Made by a program: the position numbers and the translations under genes. Below the pieces are notes generated by a model. The model saw nothing but the letters and a program-made list of their open reading frames with translations. It searched no databases and was not told the origin of the DNA. Source: Bugulina stolonifera (taxonomy: Eukaryota; Bryozoa; Gymnolaemata; Cheilostomatida; Bugulidae). Taken from it: a stretch of 64,000 nt of DNA. This document shows, in pieces, positions 9,101 to 17,250 of this stretch; the first letter of the stretch is position 1; every line of letters starts with the position of its first letter. Location: positions 22,072,429 to 22,136,428 of the forward strand of contig OW285187.1 of the NCBI GenBank assembly GCA_935421135.1, read 5' to 3'.

Positions 9101-10381
9101 AATTTCAAAGATGTTTGCTTTTGGAAAGAAGTTTTCTCTTGGATAAATGAACTTAGATTGAGATTTTGAACACCCTGGAAGATGTTTATTCAGCCGGTTT
9201 CTTAAAGTGAAGCATGACAAACAATATTTACATTGAAAACATTTACTAAACAAATTGAGATCTTTAATCAAGCATAAATGGTTTTTTACACCGCATAAAT
9301 TCAGATCCTTTTGGAAAGATTTAAATGACTGATAAATGATTGTGGCTTTTCCATCTCTCTTTAATTCATAAACAGTGATTTTGACTTGGAAAATGTTCTC
9401 TAAAATCGGAAAGTCGTCTTGTGTTACCCCTTCAAATGAATTTTCAGGATTCATTTTCATAACTTTAGCGTAAGTTTTGAACAGCTTTTGAGTCAATGAA
9501 TCTAAAGTACGCAGACAGAGACAGCGTTTTTTACAATTACAATGCAATTTCAAAGCTAGGGCTCGAAAAAAGCAAAGATTGTCTTCAAACTTCTTGTGGT
9601 GATTGGAAAGCAGTGTTACTATTGATTTGTTTTTCATGATGTGTTTTGGTAACTTTGTAGGCGACCCAAATTTTCCAAATCCAAGTTTAGTTAAGAAGAA
9701 AGAAATATTTGTGATCATCAGTACACCCCATGAACTATTAGGACGATTTGTCACTGCAAGGTTATGCAAGTCGGTTTGACTAATCAAGTCACTTATCTTC
9801 ATTAAGTCAGAAAGAGAGCCAATATGTTTAGGTGAAGAAAATAAAGCCGCATTGTTTGAAGAGCTGTGGTAATACCTTAATTCGTGTGAGATTTTATGCT
9901 GTAAAATAAAACCAATACTGCATTGAAGTTTGACCTGGCTATTTAATTTGTTCACCCAAAGATTTGTTAATGACTGACTCAGTTCATTCTTCTGGTTAAT
10001 CAGACGGAAATTAAAAATATCTACTACTTTACGACATTTAAAATATGTTTTAATAGATTCCCATCTATTTTCTATCAACTCATCTACAGGTCTATTTCCT
10101 GAATTTGATGGAACTGATGGTAAGTTTTCACCTTCGTTGGAATGATTGTGGACCTCCACTGAGACTTTAGGTAATTCTAGAGTTTTTCCACCACCTAGCT
10201 GAATAGGGTGATTTAATTTGCAAGACATTGAGTGCTTCCTCATTGAACTCTTTGTTGTAAACTTTTTGCTACAACTCTCACAAGCGAATCCTTTAAAACT
10301 CTTATCATGAACAGAACTGATATGTCTTTTTAAATTGAAGTTTCGTGAAAATTCTTTACAACAAGTCTCACATCGAGGCAT
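6164..10381 (-). CDS. Protein-primed DNA polymerase B with N-terminal zinc fingers and OTU-like domain
   Basis: The ORF is open from 10408, but MPRCETCC at 10381 is the likelier start; residue numbers here count from the longer form. Two C2H2/C2HC-type zinc fingers lie at 13-34 and 43-63. An OTU-like motif (EDNLCFFRALA, Cys279) is at 275-285, and a further Cys/His cluster is at 390-413. The 3'-5' exonuclease motifs are D459/E461, N590...YD595 and YYNNLD724. Polymerase motifs are A (YGFDANALY, D828), B (K1140LCGNVIYG) and C (DTD at 1241-1243). Between motifs A and B lies the insertion VDGFCKKTNTVYQFHGC (900-916), typical of Polinton polymerases and nuclease-like. All motifs are intact. The start is only 30 bases past the stop of the upstream spliced gene. 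Confidence 0.95.
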   Translation of the reverse strand: MPRCETCCKEFSRNFNLKRHISSVHDKSFKGFACESCSKKFTTKSSMRKHSMSCKLNHPIQLGGGKTLELPKVSVEVHNHSNEGENLPSVPSNSGNRPVDELIENRWESIKTYFKCRKVVDIFNFRLINQKNELSQSLTNLWVNKLNSQVKLQCSIGFILQHKISHELRYYHSSSNNAALFSSPKHIGSLSDLMKISDLISQTDLHNLAVTNRPNSSWGVLMITNISFFLTKLGFGKFGSPTKLPKHIMKNKSIVTLLSNHHKKFEDNLCFFRALALKLHCNCKKRCLCLRTLDSLTQKLFKTYAKVMKMNPENSFEGVTQDDFPILENIFQVKITVYELKRDGKATIIYQSFKSFQKDLNLCGVKNHLCLIKDLNLFSKCFQCKYCLSCFTLRNRLNKHLPGCSKSQSKFIYPRENFFPKANIFEIIESRTGIKIPHKMRFYPFRATFDIECYLAPSNEFSSTQVSFTSEHVLMSISICSNIPGYTKPHCMVSDGSVDSLVESFIIKLEEMSKAAKDICLEKFADIFNGLELFKSLQNSLEEAYKTKRWSNRNMYQKNSIDNLISQLEAYLTELPVLGFNSQKYDINCMRTPLVKYLLKHDKILYAIKRNNSMKCIKTPNLKFLDIINFIAPGFSYANFIKAYNCKMEKGHFPYEYVTSLDKLKNNSLPTYEKFYSSLTNSNISLEEYAQCQSVWKSNNMKSLRDYLVYYNNLDVVPFLEAIEKQHAVYRSKGIDMFKDGVSVPSLATKWLFLESNSLEFSIPLIGRKNSDLHQTIRENIVGGPSIVFHRYHEKDKTFLRQYDLGNSAKMCKQVYGFDANALYLYCAMQKLPTGIIIRRERGNNFRPKFGDYYGRLSREWLEFMSFIFGHYIQHKFNKGEQKIGQHGLPVDGFCKKTNTVYQFHGCLFHGHIGNQGSCPKTKGMKFNPINNRALTDLHEDTKAKESYIKYLGYKLEVIYECEWEEFKKSSPSCTNFIKSHLTREMEENKPMSEQEIIDAVKNEKFYGFIECDINVPDNIKHLFTEMPPIFKHSLIDRTDLSDIMRDYSEQHDLLRQPQKSLIGSYFGKKILILSTLLQWYLSHGLVVSHIYQIIQFKGHKCFDKFGHAVCNMRRKADKDPSMKILAETAKLCGNVIYGATITNKERFTDVKYTSDEKKLAKLVNSKKFLSLDELGENLYEIQTSKERIKLDTPIVIGFAILQLAKLRMLEFYYDLMCTYFDRHDFQYIQMDTDSAYFAMSGNFESLVISAKKFQFFSEYDKWFVPPFCERHKLDFIRCKLSNHIWVMDDCCKVAFDFHKRTPGLFKQEYRGDGIIALNSKTYFCFGEQGNKTSTKGIMKRMNVLQRKDFLSVLKHKKTVFGKNRGIMRKHNKVMTYYQTRAGLSFFYGKRKVHTDGVTTFPLSK

Positions 10382-10411
10382 GGTACAGTGTAAATACAAA
10401 ATTAGCAAAAC

Positions 10412-12708
10412 CTAAAGATTAAAAAAATTTCTACTCTTACAAATGTTAGTCGAAGAGAGTGTGAAGCAAGTTTCCTTGTCCTTTTTGACGCTGTTTACCA
10501 CGATCTTCAAGAAGCGTTCATTCGATCCCATGAATGGTACTGCTCTGTTTAGCTGGAGGCACACCGAGACAATCAGCTGAGTGTCTGCATTCATTTTCGT
10601 AGCCTCTTTAAAAGAGATCTCTTTGTCTCCATCATAGTACCTAAACAATTTTACGCAAATAATGCATGATGCGAGAATTTTTTTAAATATACATGTACAT
10701 GCATTATCTAGAATGTCAAATATTTATGGAGACAGTAACATTTTAACAGTGCTTACGTAGTGTCGCTAGAGCTGGCATTCCCTCTCACTGGAAGGTAGCA
10801 GTAGTTGGAGCCCGTCCTCGACTTTATCGGAACACCCATGTTCTTTATTTTTTCCTCGATCTCCCTTATTAAGCTTACAACTGCACACCCACCAGCAAGA
10901 CGGACATTGTAGCCCACCACCTCTCCTCCTTCAAATGATCCATTAGTCCACCTTCGCTTTGGTAAGAGGTCTGCAACAGATTAGAATATTGAAAAAAATC
11001 ATATTTAGTTTACTGACGATAATAAAACAATATTGAAGAGATATTAGCTAAAAAATTCCATGATGAAATAAGCAAAAGAACTTGAAATTTAAACATCGTC
11101 TTTTGACAGTCTACAATGCATATATTATTAATGTATGTGCACATACCATAATAATTTGTAAAACTGTACAGTTACATGGACATGTGAAATTTCACCACTC
11201 ATAATGAAAACATGAAAATGACATAATTGGTATAATATGATTATCATTCACACTTACATCCCATGCTTAATTGCTCTTTAGCGATGAGCATGATAGGACG
11301 CTTTCTCTCGTCGTTTTTGTGGAATATTTTCACAGCACCCGCCTTGTTCCCTCCTTCAAACTGAATATAAATAAATTGTCCAATAAGAGTTTTTTATCTT
11401 TCTTGTGCCTCTTAAGTAGATTTTACTGTAACCATATTTTACATAAACTTGAATGATCTATTGTATGATCTTTGTCTTCACGTAGAAGGTTAATAATCAT
11501 TACTAACTCCCTTACCTCAGTCTCAATGTCATCAATACTGATTCCGTCCAGCGGTGCTACATAAACCTCTCCATCATTAGGAATATTGAGTGGGGTAGAT
11601 GTTTGTGGAGCCGGAATGGTCTTCAAAGGGACACGTTTTGGTTTGTAAAGATGAGATGAAGGAAGGTAGATGCATTCATCATCATCATTATCACCAGCTT
11701 CATCCTTATCCTTATCATTCTCTGTGACTTCTTTTTCTGTCAAGCATTAGAATCAATTCATCTCATGAGGTTCAAGTCATGGATATTCTAGCTAAGATTG
11801 GTTTCTAAATACAATGTACATTAATTATATTGATGAACAAAGAATATTTATCCTACTACAGTCTACAGTAGAACATTACAATGTATCGCAAATATCAAGT
11901 TGATGTTAACATTAAAACTTTGAAAAAACACAATATAATTATGTAAATTGTTGATTCTCACCTAATGTCTCAGAGCTTTGCCGATTTTTAAATCGCCTGT
12001 TCCATTCTTGGAATTTTCTGTGCGTGTCCGAAACTTCTTTTTTTAATTCCTCATTAGTTTTTGTTCTTTTCTTTGAAACATCATCTTCATAATCCGTATC
12101 ATCCTCATCCAAAGTCAATGCCTTCCTTTTTGCTTTAACGCGTGAAGTTGATGGCTGTAAAAAAAGTTATAAAACTAATAAATTGTTTTACTAGTTTTAT
12201 ATTCTAACATATATTTCAACATAGTCTACAGTCGCATGTGAGAAAATTACAATATGAATATGATCCATTTATTTGCATTACCTTAGCAGGCGCTTTTCCT
12301 CTTTTTCGAGATGACTTGGACATTTCTTCACTGTAAGACCCGTCACGACAGAGGGCCTCATCATCGAGAAATGATTGAGCATGCTTTGAAAGATCACTTT
12401 TCTTCATCTAAAAATGAGTCAAGTAACATTCACCTCAATAAAGTGTTTTTGTTTTCGTTGGAAAGTTCCTCTCAAACTCTTATTTCTTGTTCCATGAACA
12501 CGAGTTGAGAAACATGTGAAAGATTATTGTTTTAAAAGATCGCTTTCAGTGAGATTTATGGCAAATAATCCATACATACATTTTCATCAGGAAAGTTTCC
12601 ATCAATTTCTGAATAATCCAAATAGGTCCAACAATCACATTGAGCACATCCATCCCATACATTAGAGCAATATTTACATTTAACAAGTCCACTTTCCAAA
12701 TTTTCCAT
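10412..12708 (-). CDS. Spliced accessory gene of about 404 aa inside the Polinton, unknown function
   Basis: Seven coding exons fit GT-AG rules with matching phases: 12708-12580, 12407-12282, 12154-11962, 11736-11516, 11360-11258, 10970-10757 and 10640-10412. A 5'-UTR intron (12906-12712) is also supported (donor AAAG|GTGAGT, acceptor TTTTTAG). The N-terminus has a compact Cys cluster (CKYCSN, then GCAQCDCW, residues 11-27) suggesting a zinc-binding knuckle. Residues about 70-150 are basic, including a KKR tract, and residues about 155-170 are acidic. The C-terminal half repeats an FEGGxxxG phrase (FEGGNKAGA; FEGGEVVGY), possibly a small duplicated fold. I do not recognise the family. It lies between the ATPase and polymerase genes. 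Position and basic tracts suggest a nuclear regulatory or host-interaction role, which is inference only. Confidence 0.75.
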
Positions 12709-12711
12709 AAT

Positions 12712-12906
12712 CTAAAAATACATTTCAGTTAAATCTTCAAAATTATTTTAAAGCATGAAGAAATTTTATTCTCACTACATACTGAAAAAGAACTGCACTT
12801 TTATTTATGCTGTAACTATTAATTCAATTTCAAGTGAAAATCTCTTGTTTGAAAGATATTTTCCATCTTTGGTATGAAAATAAATATTCATGTATATACT
12901 ACTCAC
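12712..12906 (-). other. 5'-UTR intron of the spliced Polinton accessory gene
   Basis: The donor AAAG|GTGAGTAG ends a leader exon at 12907, and the acceptor TATTTTTAG precedes ATTATGG, placing the start codon 3 bases into the next exon. This gives the gene eight exons in all. Confidence 0.55.
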
Positions 12907-12996
12907 CTTTTCTGTTTAACCTCTTTCCTCGGAATAAGTTGACTATGTAAGAGAACTTGAGCACAGGATGATGTGAAACTATGTTAGTAGGACAAG

Positions 12997-13005
12997 CCTT
13001 TTATA
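12997..13005 (-). promoter_or_regulatory. TATA box of the spliced Polinton accessory gene
   Basis: The minus strand reads TATAAAAGG, a strong TATA consensus. It lies about 90 bases upstream of the inferred leader-exon donor at 12907 and about 290 bases upstream of the ATG, with the 5'-UTR intron between. This suggests the gene has its own promoter rather than relying on read-through. Confidence 0.6.
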
Positions 13006-13009
13006 CAAA

Positions 13010-13589
13010 ATTTTCTTCATTGTTTGCAATCACTATGCCAGATTATTTTACTCATTTTAGTGGATGTAGCCAATCAAATACAACCATGAGTTGTGTTTAA
13101 ATTTATTTCTAAACAAAAATGCTGATTAATAATATAATAATTTCTAATTCCAAGCCAAACATTTAAATCTATGCTAAGTAACTCAATTCAAGCCAAAGTA
13201 TGAGATTTTCTATGAGAAGCTATATTATATTGAAGCAAACTTTCAAGAATACATTTTGATGATCTCAAGTTTTATAGAGTTATAAGGCTAAACTCATATT
13301 CCAACTAAATATGAACTCTTGCTGAGAAAAATGTATTTAAATCAAATCTGGGCAATGTGAGGAAATATAAAAAATTCTATTCCATATACAATAATTGCAT
13401 CATAATTACATCACTAATTACAAAATACTGTCTAGAAAAGTCTCCCTTTAACACACTCAATGCACTCAATGGAAAATATTCACTACCATCTGATTTTATA
13501 AACATGTTTCCTGCTCCATTTAATCATAGAAAAAAGTATTATACTTGAAGGTAGCATTATTGTTTCTCATGAAGGCGCTAACGTGTTTC
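13010..13589. other. Spacer between packaging ATPase and spliced accessory gene
   Basis: AT-rich, with no credible coding region on either strand and no clear repeat. It presumably holds the ATPase 3' end and the upstream promoter region of the spliced gene. Confidence 0.5.
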
Positions 13590-14399
13590 CTATTTTTCTA
13601 TATATACTACCATAGGTTCATCAAATATTTGAGAACGAATTCTATATTTGTCATCAGCTGAAGGCTTCATATTGATAAACAAATAGCCATAGGGTTTTGA
13701 AATAGCATCTTTGTAACACTGTGTAATGAACTGCGAGTTTCCCATTTGTTTACCAAGAATAGAAATAGTTGAAATGTCTCTTACCGATTTTAGTAACCAT
13801 AAGTAATGTGTATTCAAACTTATAGTTCGAAAAAATTTCCCCTTTTCAAAGAGATTTTGGATTAAAATAATGACGCTGTAATTTAAATGGTGAGAATACT
13901 TTGTGTACAGATCACAAACAGCTTGAGAGTCTGCTACTGTGTTCATTAGATCATCAATAACAATAATTCTATGTTTTCCATCTTGAGGAAGATCTTCTAT
14001 TTTGGAAACGCCTTCGTTAAATTTTACAGGAAATGGACATTTTATTTCTTCATACAGGTTCTGCCACACGCTATAGTTAATAATACACTCTTCTGGTGTA
14101 GGATAGATAAATGTTGTGCTGTTTTCTAATAAAGATTTCACCAGAACAGTTTTCCCGCTTCCTGTTGGTCCTGAAATTTTAATTGAATATTTGGATTCAC
14201 TGATGCATTCATTGTTTGAATGATTCAAAATGTGATACAAATAGTTGTTTTGCCTAGCTAAACAACTTTCCACAAAAGCATAGCATCTAACATATAATAT
14301 TTTATTAGCTGTGGATATCTCATATATTATCAAAACCCATTCATTATTGCACCAAGCGGTTTTATACTGCTTAAAGTTTAATAACAATGAAATGTACAC
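13590..14399 (-). CDS. FtsK/HerA-type genome packaging ATPase (A32-like)
   Basis: This 269-aa ORF is the Polinton packaging ATPase that drives genome encapsidation. Walker A is GPTGSGKT at residues 77-84, preceded by a beta strand. Walker B is RIIVIDDLM with Asp149-Asp150. A C-terminal YLWLLKSVRD segment near 202-211 fits the family's sensor/arginine region. The first 45 residues are less typical. A pyrimidine-rich acceptor-like site precedes the codons for LARQNNYLYHILNHS, so the true N-terminus could come from an upstream exon; the ATG at 14399 is provisional. The ATPase core is intact. Confidence 0.88.
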   Translation of the reverse strand: MYISLLLNFKQYKTAWCNNEWVLIIYEISTANKILYVRCYAFVESCLARQNNYLYHILNHSNNECISESKYSIKISGPTGSGKTVLVKSLLENSTTFIYPTPEECIINYSVWQNLYEEIKCPFPVKFNEGVSKIEDLPQDGKHRIIVIDDLMNTVADSQAVCDLYTKYSHHLNYSVIILIQNLFEKGKFFRTISLNTHYLWLLKSVRDISTISILGKQMGNSQFITQCYKDAISKPYGYLFINMKPSADDKYRIRSQIFDEPMVVYIEK

Positions 14400-14684
14400 A
14401 TACTCAGTTGTTAATGGTCTTAATTAGTCTGCTCTGGAAATATATTTACTGCTATATAGTCATGTACATTGCATATATTATTATGTGCATCAGACCATAT
14501 AAGGTAATCAAGTGTATTTTATGGTTATGTAATGCCTATTCAGACTTCCTGAAGCTTATTTTCAAATCATGCTGCAATATAATATCAATTATTAATCCAT
14601 ATTTTACGTATCAAAATATGTGTTTCTGTGCATACTTGACAAATTTTTAGTTATTCAATTCCTATGCCAATATTATTTCCTACA
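14400..14684. other. Spacer upstream of the packaging ATPase
   Basis: AT-rich. The plus-strand open frame here is composition-driven, with an isoleucine/tyrosine/cysteine-rich product and no Polinton counterpart. No convincing promoter motif is seen. Confidence 0.4.
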
Positions 14685-14837
14685 CTATTGATGTAGATCA
14701 TTTATATTTTTGCCAGCGGAAAAAGAAACACAGATGATACTATTTTCAGGAGTCAAAAAACTGTCAAATGATAGATTACCACTTATAATGCCTGTAAATG
14801 GACCTTGTAGAGTCACATTTACCAGTGGATAATTCAT
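14685..14837 (-). CDS. Small overlapping Polinton ORF, 50 aa, unknown
   Basis: The ATG overlaps the stop of the upstream ORF by one base (TAATG) and the frame runs 50 codons to TAG. The product starts MNYPLVNVTLQGPFTG and has no recognised motif. The TAATG junction matches the tight coupling elsewhere in this element, which is the main argument that it is real. Because it is so short, chance cannot be excluded. Confidence 0.35.
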   Translation of the reverse strand: MNYPLVNVTLQGPFTGIISGNLSFDSFLTPENSIICVSFSAGKNINDLHQ

Positions 14838-15163
14838 TATTTGACGTGAGTAGACCAATTTGTCTTTTGAATCTCTAATATTGATCGCCTTAGATTTCTT
14901 AATTGACTAATGGATGAGTCTTCTTTGGTCAATGAAAATATTGTCAGTGATACAAGAGCAGTAATACAAAACAAGATAAGTGAAAGCAATGCCCTGTGTT
15001 GTTGCAATATTGTTCGAAAAAGATCTTGTTGTTGCATATTGGACTGTAGCAGAGCAACTGATCGGAAATGTTTAGCTAATAATGTTTTATTAGGATGATA
15101 AAATATCACTTGTAGACTGCAACAGAAATTGATATCCTTCACCAATAGATATTCGTTCTGCAT
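14837..15163 (-). CDS. Putative single-pass membrane accessory protein of the Polinton, 108 aa
   Basis: The ORF has one clear hydrophobic segment (LLSLILFCITALVSLTIFSL, residues about 59-78), preceded by a glutamine-rich stretch (MQQQDLFRTILQQH, 43-56) and followed by a charged tail. An internal start at Met43 is possible. It overlaps the 3' end of the 224-aa ORF by 74 bases in another frame and ends in a TAATG junction with the next ORF. I do not recognise a family; the layout suggests a membrane-anchored accessory protein. Confidence 0.45.
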   Translation of the reverse strand: MQNEYLLVKDINFCCSLQVIFYHPNKTLLAKHFRSVALLQSNMQQQDLFRTILQQHRALLSLILFCITALVSLTIFSLTKEDSSISQLRNLRRSILEIQKTNWSTHVK

Positions 15164-15764
15164 AATTCAAAACTTTCTCTTCCAAAAGTCTACGTCTATT
15201 CCTAGTAATCCAATAATTATTATTGCAAATAAGTGTAACTTTATCAAAAAGAGGAAACTGGTCCATAATCTCTTTCAAGCTAACCCAATCTACGGCGGTA
15301 ATTGTTGTACTCAAATATCGCATACAGAACCTTTTAGCCCAACCGATATCGATAAGATATCTTTCACTCCATAAAAACAGGCATGTGTGTTCTGTGTATA
15401 AATGAGGATATTGACATCCTTTGCAAGATGAGAATTCACTGGAGAATGATTTGTCCCATAAAATTTGCCCAATAAAGAAGAAAATAAATTCATTCAAAAT
15501 AGACGCTTTCAAACTAGCTGTTCCTATCTTTGACGCAAGCTGACTGTAAATCTCATATACGTATTCATCTGCCTGTAGAATAAAATACGGATTTGTAACT
15601 AAATCAATCTCAGTTTCAAACGAAATAACCAGAAATGATGTGTATGCAAAGAATTTAAAGACTATTACTGATTCATGTACTCCTTCCTGTGAGAAATCTA
15701 TTGCTCTCCTAGATGAAATGACATGCATTACAAAACTTAATGTAACCAAATCTTTACTCACCAT
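15090..15764 (-). CDS. Polinton accessory protein of unknown function, 224 aa
   Basis: This is the rightmost ORF of the element and far longer than expected by chance in DNA this AT-rich. The product is globular-looking with helical hydrophobic stretches (VIVFKFFAYTSFLVIS near residues 33-48; FIFFFIGQILWDK near 92-104) and a Cys pair CKGC near 113-116. No catalytic motif is seen and I cannot name a family. Its helical make-up and terminal accessory position would fit a host-interaction role, which is untested inference. It overlaps the membrane-type ORF by 74 bases. Confidence 0.55.
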   Translation of the reverse strand: MVSKDLVTLSFVMHVISSRRAIDFSQEGVHESVIVFKFFAYTSFLVISFETEIDLVTNPYFILQADEYVYEIYSQLASKIGTASLKASILNEFIFFFIGQILWDKSFSSEFSSCKGCQYPHLYTEHTCLFLWSERYLIDIGWAKRFCMRYLSTTITAVDWVSLKEIMDQFPLFDKVTLICNNNYWITRNRRRLLEEKVLNYAERISIGEGYQFLLQSTSDILSS

Positions 15765-17048
15765 AGTGATTATACGTGTTTTTTCAGTCAGGAAGCGTTA
15801 AAAATTTCAACGGCAGGTACTAAGTACTTATTAAATTTCGATACATCAGCATAAATGACCAGGTCACAAATGAGAGAGATACTAACTGATCTACTTGGAG
15901 AGAGGTTAAAATTATTATAATCTATAAATCTGATTGAACAAAAGAGATCGTAGCATTATATAACAATCTATGTCAAAATGAATTAGGCAGCAGATAGACA
16001 GTTTTAAGTTTAGTTTTGTCTATCTGCGCCATAATTTATAGACAGACATTTATAGAGCGACGTTTATAAACTAATTTCTTTTGAAACAGATGGTTTTTGT
16101 TGGTGACCATAGGCTAAGCAGAAGACTTTACTTCGTGTCTTATAAAATGGTGATCTTGACCAAATTATAATCAATTTTATTGTCATGATTATTGCCATTA
16201 TTCTCTATAAGTTTTGTTACCATAACATCTTATCTGTAAATATTCAGTCATAATAACATCGTTCAAAAATATTTTGCACATAGAAAATTAAGCAATAGTA
16301 ATCTACACATGTGTTCTTGGACAAGTTTGAACCTGTTTTGACTACTATGAGTTATATTTCATATCAAACTTTCAAAATTTAGAATTTATTTTAAAAGTTA
16401 TACTTCTGATCGTCATATACATGAATGTATTTGCTCTACTTGACTTTAGCGTTGTTATTCTCCAGACAGAGTTTTATACTGATTAATGGTGGACTGTTTC
16501 GATTCTGTGTTAAAGCATCCTATTTGAAAGCATGTTAGCAAGCTTAATTGTGCTTGAGGAATCTCCTTCATTTACACACGATCCTTTACTAGGTTCCTAG
16601 ACTTCTTATTGTCATGAAACAATTGTTATGTTCCATTTACTTGTGCAACACTTATCTTGATGTTTATTATAAATAATTTAAACCACAATGCATAAAATTA
16701 TATGACACGATATAATTTTTCACATAGTACAGGTGTTAATAATACTGAAGTCTAGTCAGACTTGCAACCAAGAGGAGAATATTGTTATTGTTTAGCTTCA
16801 TTAATTATCCAAATTATAATATCAAAATTAATGGTAAACTATATACTTACAGTAATTATGTACATATAGTCGTACTTAACTATTTCAAACTGTAGCAATG
16901 TATAGTATTAATATTGTTAGTTTACTGTTATTCATTGTGTTTATGAAAGCTTCAAAACCTCCATCACCTTGTACATATCCATTACTATAGAATTTGAAGG
17001 TTTCATTCAAGCTCAATCTTACACATGCAGCATCATTGAGCAATCGTG
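15765..17048. other. Gene-free 1.28-kb right subterminal region of the Polinton
   Basis: No ORF with recognisable coding character. AT-rich, with one 11-bp stem hairpin at 15990-16027. It presumably contains the promoter for the leftward unit and sequences used by replication or packaging near the terminus, but no specific site can be named. Confidence 0.5.
15990..16027. repeat. Short hairpin-forming inverted repeat
   Basis: GCAGATAGAC at 15990-15999 pairs with GTCTATCTGC at 16018-16027. One further A-T pair closes a 16-base loop. It is the only clear secondary-structure candidate in the right subterminal region. Confidence 0.6.
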
Positions 17049-17250
17049 GCTCAACTACATGAAGACAAATACTGCAAACTGATTAACCCGAGTTCAAACA
17101 CACAATAATGCACTTTAAACAGCTACCAACAGCTCTAAGTTAGAGCAGCTACCAACTGCTCTAACTGCTCTAACTTAGAGCAGGGTTAGAGCAGTCACTA
17201 AAATCTAGAGTCAATAGGAAAAATACACACAAAATGGGAACCAAATGCTC
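17049..17250 (-). repeat. Right terminal inverted repeat of the Polinton
   Basis: This is the reverse complement of 1-202 with a single difference. Homology stops at 17049 on the inner side, where the left copy continues with unrelated sequence after 202. The flanking host DNA begins with CTACTATACT at 17251. Confidence 0.97.

Larger units (their letters stand above)
1..17250. mobile_element. Polinton/Maverick (adintovirus-like) DNA transposon, apparently intact
   Basis: The element is bounded by 202-bp inverted repeats at 1-202 and 17049-17250. It encodes the diagnostic Polinton set: protein-primed DNA polymerase B, retrovirus-type integrase, FtsK/HerA-type ATPase, adenain-like protease, and major and minor capsid proteins, plus accessory ORFs. 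All genes are on the minus strand and tightly packed. The core genes are uninterrupted, and the two TIRs differ at one position (G at 47 versus A in the right copy), which indicates a recent insertion. Canonical Polintons end 5'-AG...CT-3', which fits positions 2-3 and 17248-17249. The left flank lies outside the window, so the 6-bp target duplication cannot be checked. Confidence 0.97.

Noticed and set aside
14387..14650. Plus-strand 87-codon frame rich in hydrophobic residues opposite the ATPase 5' region
   Set aside because: Composition follows the AT-rich DNA, no other Polinton gene here is on the plus strand, and it overlaps the ATPase start.
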